Positions 1 through 13,700 of a DNA stretch of 64,000 nt are shown piece after piece. The notes below the pieces were generated by a model that made no database searches, was not told where the DNA came from, and worked only from the letters and a program-made list of their open reading frames with translations. Position numbers and translations under genes: made by a program. The stretch is from Klebsormidium nitens (taxonomy: Eukaryota > Streptophyta > Klebsormidiophyceae > Klebsormidiales > Klebsormidiaceae), in assembly GCA_000708835.1 (NCBI GenBank), contig DF237108.1:100668-164667 (forward strand). Reading direction: 5' to 3'. Each line of letters begins with the position of its first letter. Position 1 is the first letter of the stretch.

Positions 1-242
1 AGGCTGAAAAACAGATTGGAAGATCCCAGCTTCGAAACTATGCCTCAGAAAGTAGGGTTAAGGTGGTCTTTAAGAACTTGGGGAAGTACAAGTCATCGCT
101 TCAATGTAAGATTCTAGAAGGGTAATCTTAACGAACAAAGAGCGGTTTTATGCTGCTCAAAAGGCAATTCGCTTTTCTCCGTCCTTCTTCACCCTGATCC
201 TGGCAACTACAGGGCCAAAGAGGGTCGCGATTTGCAGCAGTT
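1..242. other. Region downstream of the BELL gene
   Basis: No coding signal is seen on either strand. It probably holds the 3' UTR and terminator region of the minus-strand BELL gene, whose stop codon is at 243-245. Confidence 0.4.
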
Positions 243-3200
243 TCACTGACCTTCTTCCTCTCCGCTCTCCTGAAAGTCCTCGTCCTCGCTCCGCATCCTT
301 TGCCCCACGTCCAACAGCCTCAGCTGTTCTTCAGAATCAGGACCTTGGTCGGGGCCTGCGCCAGTCTGTTCGGCGGCCTCTTTCTCTTTCTGCTCCTTGT
401 ACATCTGCTCGATCATCGGCTTCCACACGCGCACGCGCGCGTTGATGAACCAGTTGGCGATCTGGGCGCGCACAAGAAGCGCGTGATCAGAGGCAACAAC
501 ATTCCGAGCAGAGATTCGCACTTAGACGCATGAGTGCCGGAGTCTTGGACCTTCAGGATCTCCATACGCGCTAATAGTCCACTTGCAGGAGAGTTGATTG
601 AGCTTTACACGTACTTTTCAAAGAATTTCACGCAAATTGCATCAGCGAATCCCTTCGTTACTGCAAATAACGTCTCGGTAGAGAGAGCGGCAAACGACCG
701 AGCCACCGATTTATCTCTTTCGTAGAGTGGGTGACTCACAAGCGCATCTCTTGTCAAAGTGCTGAAGATAAACAGGACCGATACAGGCGGAGAGTGCCGC
801 TAGAGCGTCTGACCTGTCCCCTCTGAAGATTCGTCGCTTCCGCGAGCGCCTCTTTTTCCTGGTCGCTGGGGTAGGGGTGCAAAAAGTGGTCGAACAGCCA
901 GCCTCTCAAAATGGAGACGGCAGTGCGCGACAGGCCGCGCGCTCCGCTGCCCACGCGCGCGCCACCGCGCTCGAAGGCGCGTGCGCGCTCCTTGAGCTCG
1001 CGCACCGACATGTGGCGCGCCGGGCCGGCGAGGGCCATCTGAGAAAACACGTGAGGTCGACGGTTAGAGCCAATGTTTGAAGGCTAAGATCTGGAAGAAG
1101 AAACACCACTTCCGAATCCTCGATAAGTCTCTCGTTCTTGGCGCGAGCAGAATCGAGATTTTCGGCAACAGCATCCGTGCATTTTGAGGTTTCAAGGTTG
1201 AGAAGAGGGATTTAGAGGGAGCTTTGAATAGTCGTGGTCTAACTTCTGAACTGGCGAGAAAGGGATAAAAACTTGGATTAAGCGCGCGGAAAAGAATCAA
1301 TCAACCAGCAGATGCCACAATATCCCACTATCGGTGAAACTCTGCTTGCTTACCAAGCACAGTATTTGGGGCTCCATAGATTGCTGAACAGTCCATTTAC
1401 AAACCTTTTGCACCGAATAGGGAATCTTTCAAAATAGACGCGAATGCTGTTCCTAAAAGACTCAACCTGTCCATGTATGACTTACAAACTTTGGAAACAT
1501 CGGAGAGACAAAGAGCTTCCAAACGCTTCCTCTCACCTCTCTCCCTCCTTTTGCCGGTCCAGATGCGCCGATCGCGAGGGGTGGTCTCAGATCAAGCTTG
1601 TTCGGCCCGTTGCGCTCCGGTCTACGGCTCCTCGCCATGACGCCAAGCTGACGTCTGGCGCGCTCCAGGTCGGCACTGCAAATGATTACCTTCGGCCGTC
1701 ACTCTACTACGTCAGCATCCGGGTCGACGAAACATAATATTTTCATCTTGTGCTGGAAGAGATTTTGGCAGACGGAAAATGGTGTTCACGACAGCGACAG
1801 TGGACCGGAAGATGTCTTCGTATGCGCCTAAAAGCTGACGCCCAAAGGTAGTCAAAGCTCATGCCCAAAATCTCCAAAAACGTGCCGTCGAAAGCAAAGA
1901 GGGAGATTAAAATAGCTATGTCGAACGTAAGAGGGGTTGCAAAATGAAGCTAAGGGATTAACACACATTTACAACCTTAGCAAGGGGGCTTTAATACTTT
2001 GAGGTACGTAGTATAAAACCACATGATGTCCTGTACGTGTCGAGCCTCCGGCAGAAGCGAGAAGCGCCCCCTTCAGTGGAGAGATCAACTCAGAGCGAAG
2101 TAACACACGTAACAAATCGAATAGTAGTCCGCTTTTGCACGATCCAAACCGCCGAAAATCTGGGGCACATTTGCTTACCTGAGTGACCTCTCGACCTCCT
2201 CAAAGCGCCCGGCGACTATCTCCCGGGGGCCTTTCATATAGGACTCGGCCACATGGGGCGCGACACCGAGCGACGCGGAGAACTGGGCACCCAGGACATC
2301 GTTCTCATGCAGGTACTCCATCTTCTTTGTCTGGACCTGCGGCATTCGCAGGAGTGTGTTAAGTCGAATGTTTTACCACTGGTGCGCTGCAAAAGGTGCG
2401 GGCTCGCAAGCGGCCTTGAATAGTCGGTCAGGCCATCAAGAATTCTGTGGATAAATTGACGAAAGATGAGATTCCCGTCTCTAACCTCCTTTTCTCTGAC
2501 AGAAAAGACTGCTTCGGATTGAAGCGCAGCTAGGGTTTCATCAGGAGCGGAGCCCCAAGGCTCTGAAGTGCGTCAAACACACTCGACGAATACCACTGCT
2601 GGGTCAATTCAAGAACAACGAACGCGGGCTCTCATGGGTAAGCGGGGGAGGGTTTCCCAGTATGCGCAAGAAGCATAAGTCCAAGTTTCACATTAAGAAG
2701 CAGAGAATCTGAAAGATGTTTGCCCTTTTATCCTCGGCCTGTGGCGTCGACCTTCTTTGTGCCCGCCAATCAAACGAGCTGACACAAACACCAGCCAAAT
2801 CAATCTGACTCTCTGCACCCCTTTCATCCCCTTGAAGAAATGTACCGCAGAAGCCAGAATGAAATTACTCTTGGAACTGAGCAAAGAAACCTGCCGTGCA
2901 GACACATTACAGATCCGGTGCGCAATTTTACCTCTACCAGAAGAGCCTCCAGATCTTCCGCCTCTGATGCCAGCGTCTGGCGATCAGCCCCGCTCACTTC
3001 AAGCTCACTCTCAAGTTCGTTCCGCCTGATTACTAGTTCCCTGTTCAAACCTGTCAATGACGAGAGTGGGGAACTTCAATGTGTGCAGCTTACATACTGA
3101 GAGGTCTTTTGTTAAGACTTGACAAGAACGAGAGCCCTTTCTTGAAGCTTGAGAACACAAGATCAAAGAGCTTCAATCTGCGCAACTTTTCAGAAGAACC

Positions 3201-6200
3201 CTCCCCCCATCAGCAAGCTACATAGAAATCGACGCTCTGACTGCTTTTCGACCAGCTTAAGGACGATTGAAATTGATTGGATCTTGATGCGCCAAACAAC
3301 GAACCACCATTGGGTAAAACAGAATGAGTGCTGCCAGACAATTCTCCTTGTTCTGAGCCTCCTCATCCATGGGCTGAACCTGCCGTTTCTTCTCCTCTCA
3401 CCCGCCCGTTCCGCTTCCGCTCTCTCCGGACTGACGAGAGCCAGCTGATTGATCTCCTCCAGGATGTGCAGAAGCGCAGGCATGTACTTGCTTTTGCCCG
3501 CGACCCACTCAGTCCCAGCAGGCGCGTCAAAAGCTGGGAGCGGAGCGGGGACCGGAAGCCGGTCCGGGCCAGCGGAACGGGAGCGGGAGGGCAAGCCCAG
3601 CTGCTGAAGGAGTGGCGAGGGTTGCTTTTAGAGTACTCAGAAACGTTTTTGATATTTTTTGATCCGCTGAAAGATGCCATGAACAGATAAAGATACCCGT
3701 CTAACAGCAGTATATAATCATTGACTGTGGTCCAGATTTTACGATTATAGTAAGCCTGTAACATGTCATTTGCATCGCTATGCGACCAGATTCGTAGAGT
3801 CTCATCAAACAAGGGGAATCTGAGGAAGAAGATGCAATTAGACGCTGATTCACAATCTCCGAGCACCTTGAAACCTTCTACGATGGTTGACAAGGCTTCC
3901 TTTTGACTTCCTCATCAGCCGCTCGGCGAAATCGGCCATGTTGTGCAAGCAGATCAGACTGATCGACGCAGCGCAGCACCGCTCTCACCAAAAACAATGA
4001 GTCTCTTGAGCACCCAAAACGTTATCTTACCTCTTCAACGTCAGTTCTGCTCTTAGAGAGTCGTGCGGACTTCCTCCTTGGCCTTTCCCTCTGAGGTACC
4101 CCAGTCTGTTCCGCTTCCTCTTCCGCTTCCGTGTGGCCCCTCTTCGACTTCCGTCGCCCGCCCAGGTCAATCACGGCGGACGCCTTTGGGCCCTCCCTTC
4201 CGCCACGTGTCGGCCTCTCGACCGCCTCTTCCTCCAACCAACGGCCCGGATCGGCTAACGCGTATCGCAAGTGCTCGGCATCCCGACCGACGGGGCTCGC
4301 GTACTCGGCGGCGCGCGCGACGCCCGTTAGGCCCAGGGGCGAGTGGGGCGGTGACGTCAGCAGGTTATGGAGGAATGCGTCACCGGTTGGTGAGGAGGCG
4401 CTCAAAGGCGACGGTTGACCTGGACTCCTCTGCTGGGGGCCCGCTCTTTCGGCGTCGGTGTCAGTGCGCCGCGGCGAAAACGAGGCCTTTCGTGGGGCCA
4501 GCTTGTTGGCTTTCCGCCCGGCGAAGCTCTCCGATTCGGGCGCGAGTCCCGCTCGACGGTCGGTAAAGAACGCGCGTTCGGTGGACGGAGCGAGATCACC
4601 GGGGCCTATTCCGGCGTATGGAGAGCTGGGCGGGATGTAGAACTCCGCCAACCTGGTAAAGGCGCACCTTCGATAGTGGTTCCTTCATCAAACCTTTTGA
4701 AAGGTCCACTTCAGCAAGTCTAGTCAAGACATTCCCAGATTATTTCCTCGTGTATATCTGGTGAAATGAAAACAGCGAGAGCGAATGAAAGTAGCAGCGA
4801 CGTGATACAGCTTTTCAAATGTTGTAATACGAACCACACCCCGAGGGCAAGCCCAAACAAATCGGTAAAGGCATTTCGAGTGCACCGAGTTCTCGCACAT
4901 TCTAGTTCGCTATCAAATGAGGCTCGAAGCGAAGAGAAAGTTAATCGATGGTAAACCGAAAACAGATTGTGCTTTGCTGCTCATCGGGATTCTTAATTTT
5001 CTGTCCGGCCCCCTCACCTTCTCTCTTGGTTCTGCAGCTCGAAGGCTCTCAGATCCAAACGGTGCCGCTCCAGGGCTTCCTGGTGCGCGAGCTGCTGACG
5101 CAACGCCGCTTTGTCGTGTGCCACGTGTCCATACGCCGGCGGGCCGTACGGAAAGTTGAGGAGGCTCCTCAGCGCGAGCAGCGACGGCTCCGAGAACTGC
5201 GAGCTCGCCACCGCGCTGAGCGGATCGTGCGCCTGCAGCGCGCGCACCGCGGCGAGCTGCGCCCAGAAGTCGCTCGCGAAGTGCAGGGTTTGAGGGTTTA
5301 GCTCCTGGAGCTCCGCCGCGAGCCGCGCGGGCGCGTCGCTCGGCAGCCGCATCGCGAGGAGTCGGTAGTAGTCGAGGAGACTCGGGCTCTGCGCGCTCGG
5401 TGGATCAATATGCTGAAGCGGATTTGGGGGAGCGCGGTCGGTTGGAGAGTCTCGGGGCGTGTTTTCACCTCCAGGGGGCGTAACTGGGTATAGGGACGTA
5501 AGGCTGGAGACTCGAGGCGACTCTGTCGCCGGAAGGGGCTTTGCTTTCGCCGTCTTTCCGTCTCCGCCGCGCGCCGTGGTTTGCTTTCCTGGGAAGTCGG
5601 TTGAAGGGAACGGCGATAAGAGCGAGAGCCCGGTGCCTGGTCCAGGGTCGGTATGAACCGCACTCTCGTCCCTCTCTGCCCGGTCCTCTCTTAGATACTC
5701 GGCTGCGGCTTCAATCAGGAAGTCGGGGCCCACACGGGGTGACCGGGGGGAATGCCCCGGGGAGACTCGCAGCTGGTCCGTACCGGGTACTGGTTCCCAG
5801 GAACCGGTGTTTCCGGGGAAAGTTGGCGCAGAAACGATGGAATGGTTGGCAGCTTCTTGACCGTTGGCGAGGCTCTGCAAGTCTCGAAGCGCTCCCACGA
5901 AGGGGTGTGCCATTGCGGCGGAGAGCGATGCCCCGGACGTGTTTGAATTGCGGTGCCACGAGAAGCCGTCGAAGTCGAGCAGTGGCGGCGTTCTGGTGCC
6001 GACAGGACGGCTGATTGGCGACGGTGGAAGGCCTGACAAATAGCAGGTAAATCTCTCAAAATTACAGGGTGGTCGCAGACCGGTAACATAAGGGCTGAAG
6101 TATGAGAAAACTTAGCTATTTTGAGTATTTTGTGTCTGTTCTGTTTCGGAATCTGTTTCGCGTCTCAAGGGCCTACTCCAGAGCTCTGATCAAATTGAAA

Positions 6201-6745
6201 CTTTCCAAAGCTTAAAGCTTCGTCCGTCAGAAACTGCTGCCAAAGGTGTAGAAAATCTCGAAAACAGGATCCGAATTGGATATTTGATTACTAGAACGAA
6301 AATAAACATCGGCAAAAAAAGGCATAAAAATGGGCATAAGAGTGAATTGAATCTGCAAACTAGAGTACGTAGCCTCTCGACGTCAAAATTCTCCCTCATG
6401 TTTTTCAGAAGGAACGCTACGAATCTGAGAAAAAGAAGAATCAAAGAGATGTCAAAGGGACCTAGGTGTATGAATCATCTTGTCTTAACCCCAGTTTCCA
6501 ATCGTACCTTGCATACGTACGTCGCCGGCTTGAACGAGAGGAGAAGGTTGAGCATCCGCCCTTCTATCCATCGCGTTGGCCGCAATACTCTGGACCACCG
6601 TGTTTCTGCGGAGTACGGATGGAGTGAGATCTGCTGGCGGGTCCGCAAGGCGTCTACTGCGGAGGAACTCGTCCAGTCTGGCGTTCCAAACGGCGTTGTC
6701 TGGCACAGCTTCCAGATCCAAACCCTGAAATCCCCCAGGCTGCAT
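243..6745 (-). CDS. BELL-class TALE homeodomain transcription factor, 9 exons
   Basis: Exons (minus strand, 5' to 3'): 6745-6508, 6032-5018, 4652-4031, 3603-3402, 3050-2932, 2336-2179, 1675-1537, 1038-814, 461-243. All introns are GT-AG and all phases agree, giving 978 aa. The SKY motif ([14 protein letters not shown], near residues 663-676) begins a BELL-like helical region running to about residue 780. The TALE homeodomain lies near residues 864-928, with the three-residue loop extension PYP (886-888) and the helix-3 core NWFINARVR. It is split by an intron after NLQRGQ, and joining it to IANWF restores the canonical fold. The N-terminal 620 residues are Pro/Ser-rich and poorly conserved, with a helical patch near 330-415. 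In plants BELL proteins pair with KNOX proteins, enter the nucleus and bind DNA; in algae and bryophytes the pair controls the diploid programme. That role is inferred here. The ATG at 6743-6745 is the first in its frame after an in-frame stop, but an upstream non-coding or coding exon is possible. Confidence 0.93.
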
Positions 6746-9700
6746 TGCTCGCCTCTCTGCCTGTGGACTTTTCTCTGAAGGTGACGGCTGGGCCGGACGC
6801 GGTATCTTATAATGCGAATGCAGCGGGCTCGCCAGACCTTAAGCTCCGAGAAGGGAGCCCTGCGGAGCCCCACCCCCTGATATGTTTATTGCCAACGTCG
6901 AAACTTGAGGAGTCACCCCAGAATACGCGGTGGAATGCGGACTTGGTCAGTAGCCTCAGCCCGGCGGAATCCTGAGCTTGGCTGAGGATTCGCTCGATCT
7001 CCGTTTTGAGCGCTTGTAGGAAGCGCCTCGTGAGGGCTGCCGTTTCCTCCCGCAGGAATCGTCATATTCCGCAGGCGTCCCCACGAAAGACTCAGAACCT
7101 TTCTCAAATTCGCAGGGTCTGGGGCCTGTAAAAAACGCATCCTTGACATATTCGAAGCACTTTCAATTGATCAGCCTTCTTTCTCTTTCCGATTCGCCTC
7201 ATGATTAGAGCGGGCGTCAATCAAACGTTTGCTTTGACCTCACAATTGGTTAGTGCAGATTTCCGGGTTGATCAGTGCCTCATAGCTCTAAAAATGGATC
7301 CACAAGATCCTCTTATGACTGTTTCCACAAGAGGTTTGAGTCTTATGACTGACGTTCTGCGCTAAAAAGGAATGATTTATCGTACACCCTTCATACCCTT
7401 CGACACGTGGAGACTACAAAGCTCGGTCTTATTACCCCAATCTTATGGAGTGCCTAAGAACAGAATGCGTGAGCATGTGCACGATTGAGCAATTCCAGGA
7501 AACCACTGATCTGCGATGAAGAGACCCATCCTGATCTCTGCATCAAGCACTCGAGGCAATGATGGAAGCTAGATTCAGCCTGGTGACCACGCTAACATTC
7601 CGACCAGCAAATTGAACTTGTCAAGATGCTGTCTAAACACGCAACTGTGATTCTGACGTGGAACGCGACAGGATTGGTCAGTCCAACCCTTGCTCTATGT
7701 GATTAGATGACCTGCCAATACAGCCAAAGTGCCCTTTTCTCCGGTTTTCAAGTGCTCCACTGCCTTCTGAAGCTATCAATTTGCGATTATCTAGATCCCA
7801 CTTCAAAGAATTATTGAGAGTTCCAAAGCGAAGGGCCCAATGTTGAAAAAGGATCTCCATGCCATAAACATACAGCTCATGCTTGCCCGCCTCAAAAAGT
7901 AAGGCCACGAATCTCTTTGATTGATCACAGGAGTGCTGGACGTTTGATTCATGCATAAGAAGAACCAAAGTGAAGCTGTGATCTTTGAGGTGAGAACCAA
8001 TCACCAGGCAAAACTCACCTGACAGGTCCAGAACGATCTTGCAAAGGTCGATGCAGATGGGACACGTGTTACTTTCTCTTTGTTTTCTGATTGAAAGACG
8101 CGAGTTCTCTTTTCTTTGTTTGAGCGGCGTGACAAGCTAAGTTGATTGGTTATCTGGCCAAACCAAAGCAGAAGGATTCTGCAGGACAACAGATATCCCT
8201 AATATTAGGCAAGATCTCTTCATGAGCTCAGCGTTCTCTATCAAAGAGAACCCTCTCAATCGCAACTCTGACGTGACACCCGCCTTTCGCTAGTTGGAAG
8301 CTAGCAAGGATTCTGGATTCCCTTGCCATCGTTCAGGTTTTGTAAGATGTGACGAGAGAGCATGTCCCCATCTCTCATCGCTCTGCCTCCAGATCTCTGC
8401 TCAATCGCCAGGAAAGGATGCAGGGAGCCCTGGTCTCCTTCTTTCACGAACTGTGGCTGCGCTGAAAGGCTCTCCTGTTGCGTCAACAAGTAGCATGCTT
8501 GTCAACACTCAAGATATATAGAAGACCTTTTCCTGAAGGCCATGAATCAAGAGAAAGCTGTCACGTCAAGAAGGAAACTTCCTGACATCCTGTCCTGTCA
8601 TTGATTGCTCCTGTCACCTCCCTGATTCACGGATTCCTCTCGCATCGATCCTCCTTGTGTTGCATCAATGCTTAACCTAAGGAACACAGCGGTTAGAAGA
8701 CGTCAGCGTAAATCTTTCCAAGCTGATCACAGCCTGGATGCGCGGTGACCGTCGTCGCATAAGGTTAAGCGTCTTCAACGGCATGCCAGCATGGAGAAAA
8801 ATACGTTTCATGCTGTGACTAGTTTTGTCATGCTGTGACTAGTTTTGCCATGCTGTGACAAGTGTGGTGATTGTGCGGACGTGTCCACACGTCAGATGAC
8901 GTGACAAGGTCTGGTCATGGAAGGAGCTAAAAAGAGGTTGTTTTGACGGTTTGGCTCGCTTAAAAGGTGCGCTCCTAGTTGTGATATCTACACGATTCCT
9001 TTTCAGACGATTGGTTCTGTCTTTCTGTGAACAACTGGCAGAAGCGCGCGATCAACTGAAAGGTCTTAAGATCCGAAAAGCTAGAGTAGACACGGGAGCT
9101 AGGAGTCTCAGAGTGATTGACTAGCCTTCATGCTCCTGTGAATCTTTGGCTTCAGTTTGCGAAGTACTCTATCCTCTTCCAACTGTCAGCGGAACAACCT
9201 TTGATTGATGTGACCAGACTTGCTAATTTCACCTCACGGACATCAGAACGTTTATCTAATTAGGCGTGCTTTATATTGAATCCTAAGTAGTAAGATCTTT
9301 ATGGCACTGGCAGACTTCAGATTACGTACGCTTGATCTGTCATAAAAACTCTCTACCCGCCTCATCTACTGCGCCGTGTCTTTCAAGATCAGAGTTCGAA
9401 TGGCCGTTTCAGAGCGAACTGAAACTTCCTATGACAAAATGATTATTTTCACAGCGGTGAAACAGAGACTGGCCCCTTGCCCGAATGTCCAGGTTGAGAT
9501 TAGAATCTACAAATGAAGTCAAAAGCCGCACGTGCTTTGACCGTGCCATGCGACTGTCCCAGTTCGTAGATAGCCACTGCGGCATCCGCTTGTCCATCCA
9601 ATCTATAGTCTCATCGTAGCAAGCCAAGAGTCGCATGCCTCCTGTGAGTACCAGTGCAGATCGCTACGTCCATTAAGATGTGTGCGAAGGCCATCCGTTG

Positions 9701-10715
9701 ATGATTGAACGGTGGACCCCGTCACCTCTGTATGAACGGGGCAGTTCTCTCTGTGGCTGTTCAAGTTTATTGCTGAGGACGGATCTTGGATTGCTTCATT
9801 GTCCCGTCGACATAATTCAGCGACTCGCTCTGTTACAGATATGCTCTTCGTGTGTGAAGGCGCCGTGTGCTCCTAGCTGCCAGGCTAGCAATCAGAGACG
9901 CTCGAGGGCACCCGTCATGCAGTGCAGATGCGAGGTCCATGCTCGTTGCCGTACGAATAGCCATGCAGTATTATAAAGTAATGCGCGTTGGGTGCGATGA
10001 TTATGGAAAGCTGAGGGCAGAAGAATTGCACTCAGGGCCTGGCAAGCGGTTGGTTGGACTTTCATTGCGAGTATATACAGTCTGACTCCGCGAATCCAGA
10101 TCGTCCTATGATCCATCCAAGCATGTACTTGACCGTATAGGTACCGCTGGAACGGCGCCACGCTGCGACGGCCCGCAGGCTGCCACATCATGCTGGCACG
10201 TCTGGTCAGGATCTTTCAATCAAGCATGATCACCATAGCACCGCATCCATGACGATTGAGTTGGCCACATGCAGGCGGCCAAAGTCCATGCGACGTTCCC
10301 ACGTCAAGCACATGTTAATTAAGCTAGCAGTATCCCATGCACGATATCGAATGAATCGAAGTTGTCAAAGTAAGCACCAGCACTTCGGATTCACTTAGTT
10401 GCAATCAGGTCAATCGTGGACTCTGGCAACACGTCCAGGTCTAAGCGACTTGGGCCCGGAAGGACCTTCTGCTAGAGCAATTTTCGCGTCTGCCGTGTTG
10501 AAACACATATAAGATCAAGCCCCGCCCTATTTACCTACGTACACGTTATGCTCGATCCGCAGAATCAGCAACTTGCTCACTTTGTCGGATAGCACTCGCT
10601 CTCGTCAATGGAAAAACTTGTTTGTAAATCATGGCGGCCGTTTGCTTATATCGTCCCCCTTTTCCTTGATTCATCTATGTACAAAATGGTTCAGGACATG
10701 CCTTCCTGCAAAAGC
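6746..10715. other. Gene-poor stretch upstream of the BELL gene
   Basis: No convincing gene is visible. The first part should hold the BELL promoter and 5' UTR. A 108-codon open frame at 7678-8004 (minus) has no recognisable motif and AT-richer composition than the real exons around it. The only clear structure is a short tandem repeat at 8809-8868. The last kilobase lies downstream of the VAMP71 stop codon. Confidence 0.5.
8809..8868. repeat. 20-bp tandem repeat, about three copies
   Basis: The unit begins CATGCTGTGAC followed by TAGTTTTG. Two nearly identical units start at 8809 and 8829, and a degenerate third starts at 8849. It is non-coding and lies in the gap between the BELL and VAMP71 genes. 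Confidence 0.8.
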
Positions 10716-13700
10716 TTATCTGCAGCTACTCAGAGACAGGCCGCCGCATATTAGAGAGATGAAAATGTACAGCACCAATAGGATCACTGCCGTCAACACA
10801 GCCCTGCAGGAACGATGATTTTGCTGGTCAGCGGATGTCTTCAGATTCTGAAGAAAGCTTGAGGATAGTAGAACACCAGTGTAACTTGCGCAAGTCAACG
10901 AAAACGGATCGTGCCTTAGCGCAAGGAGGGTTCCGGATCCAAGGAAAGTTGGACTCGACCTTCGCCTAATCGGATGCTTGAACAGACAAAGAAACCCTCG
11001 AGTATCCGGAACCTCTGCTTGAAGAATAACGCGGAATGGACTCCGCACTCCGAGCCGCCATATCTATCAGTTCAACGCACTTCAGGCCCTAAAAGGTAAG
11101 CATCTTTTTGCCTTGCGAATCGAACATCTGATACAGCTCGTGATCCTACCGAAGCTCGGAGGCAGGTCAACAGAAAGACAAACACGTTTCAACATCATAC
11201 GAAAGTACGTTCTCGTCAGCTCACGTCAGCTTGGCGTTCTTGAGCCACATGGCCTGCTTGAGGCGCCGCGACTGCTTCTTGAACCGGAACGCGTCGCCTT
11301 GCAGGGAGTCCGTCTTGTCGACCAGCAGCTCAATCTTCTCGCCCCGCTCCAGGACCTTGTCTATGTTCTCAACCATTACGCTCTTGACCTGAATCGAGGG
11401 AAGGATTGAAGTTAGTCAATCAGACCAAAACTGACAGAGTAGGAAAGTCCGTCTGGTTGATCAGCAGCAACATTTTCCCGCCCCACTCCAGGTCGTTGTT
11501 TACAATCTCCACCAGCACCCTCTTGACCTGGTTCAAGAGAAAGGCTAACCTACGAACGGAACCCACAGCATGGTTTTTGCCTTGAGAGACTTACTCGGAA
11601 TCCAGTTCTGAAGCTAAACCTTCCATCTTACCGGACCTTAAAGAACGTCTCCTCTGATTATCACGGACAATCTGGACCCCTCCGCCTTTTCAATCCTGGT
11701 CGACATTAGCAATTCAATTCGTTTCGCACGTGGGAGAATTCGACGATTGAATGACAAGAGCAACGCTCGATGACACTGCGTGCCTGGTTCCTCACCCCAG
11801 CAATCTACCCCCCGCGCCCACTTGAAAGTGTCAGCATTGGGATTGTGTTCTACAATCTTACAAGAGTAAAATGGATTGCTGCGGGGCCTAATTCCTCTCA
11901 CCTCCGCAATTCGTCCCTGCACCCTGTTCATGGTGTGGGCATTTGGATTCGGTTATGACGATATAAAAGAGCGAAAAGAAATTCTATCACGCCTAGTTCC
12001 TTAACTATGCAATCTCCCCCCGCACCCGATTGATGGTGTCGGCCTGAAACTTCTTCCGTCACATTGAAGAGCAAAACAAGTCGCGGCCGAGCTTAGTCCT
12101 CTTGCTTCTGCAACCTTCCCCCGCACCCGGTCAGTCACGTCGGAAGTGGCTTTCCTTCTCAAGATCTCGCAAGAACGAAACGCATTGCTGCCATGCTCAC
12201 TTCCTCTGCAATCTTCCCACGTACCCAATTAATGGCGTTCGCATAGCCTTCAATCCCAACAGTTCAAAACAGCAAAATGGATTTGCTGTCACGCCTAGCT
12301 CCTCTCAGCTCTGCAATCTCCCTTCGAACCCGGTTGATGGTGTTGGCATCAAAAAGCAGAACGGGTTTGCTGCCGCGTGTAGTTTCTCTCACCTCTGCAA
12401 TCCTCTGGTTGACGGGATCTGGCTCCTTCTGTACGATCAAACGAGCCAACCAAAACGCTGCCGCCCCTAGTTCCTCTTACCTCAGCAATCTCCCCCCGCA
12501 CCCGATTGATGGTGTCGGCATTCGGGTTAGTCGAGAAGTACTCCATCTGCTGCGAGAGCACGCGCGAGAACTCGTCGTTCATCGCGTACGCGAGCGCGGT
12601 CTGCGCGACGCGGCCGTACGTCTTGGAGAAGCGCGTGCTGATCTCCTCCAGAAACGCAAACGGTATCCGCCCTGCAGGGAAGAGATTGCTTCAGCCATCT
12701 TGCGTTCTGCTTTTCGAAGTCGAAGGTAACGACCCTAGATCCTCCTCGTGGCAGATAAGGAGTTCTCCGCCAAGAAAACGAACGATATCCGCCCTCACGA
12801 AAAGGGTTCGTGGTGACCTTTCTTCCACAAGTTCTGTACTCCCCTTCCCTTCACTCTTAGGGCTTCTTACCGATGCAAAAGCGCACGGCAGTGCTCCAGA
12901 AAGAAAAACCACAATTTGCTGTGCAATACATCACACTTGTGACCCTGTCTAAATCGTCTCTCACAAACAATCCTTATGGAGGGCGTCTAGAATTTCCTCG
13001 TGGCTTGGCAAAAACGTTCGAGGCAGTCATACCAGCTTTTCAATGCCTTCAGAATACCAAAACGGTCTGCTGATGACAAAGCGGAATCAAGGGCGCTCAG
13101 TCACTTCTGGAATGAGGTTTGGGATTTTGAGGGGGTCGACTTCATCCATATTTGGATAGCAAGAGGGGTGGCTGACTAGAGGGGTTCAGAAAAGGCGGTG
13201 GAGGAGGCCCTCGCCCAATGGCTATAGGGAAGAAAGTGAGGTCAGCTTTAGTATTTCCAAAAAGGTGTGAAGAGCGTAGGCTGCTAGGAAGGCTAGACTT
13301 GATGGGGCAAAAGAATCCCAGACCAGGGTTTCCACACAAACCTCGCCATGTCACTTATTCCAACAGCCCCTCGGTGTCAGTCCCGAGATTACTAAGTATC
13401 CTTCATCCCGCTCTGACAGCTGGATATATGATGGAAGACGACGAGGCAGGAAGCTTACTTCCAAAGGCGTCGTTGACCATGCAGAGGTAGATGATCCCTC
13501 CTGATCGCAAGATGTGGAAGATATGTCGTTCCTGCAAGGCCCATTTGATCGTTTGTCAGACAAAATTGGTGCAGCTGCTGAAGACCTAGGAACTTTGTTC
13601 TTTCCTAGCAATGAGCAGCAAATGACAAACGAGAACAAGCAAAGCGACAAGCTGACGAGCTGACGTATACCTCTTCTTCCTGTCAAGCAGTTACGAACCA

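Noticed and set aside
4063-4566. Long GC-rich plus-strand frames over BELL exon 3
   Set aside because: They mirror the GC-rich minus-strand exon, which has correct splice phases; antisense shadow only.
7678-8004. 108-codon open frame on the minus strand
   Set aside because: No domain, no splice context and AT-rich composition unlike the confirmed exons; probably chance.
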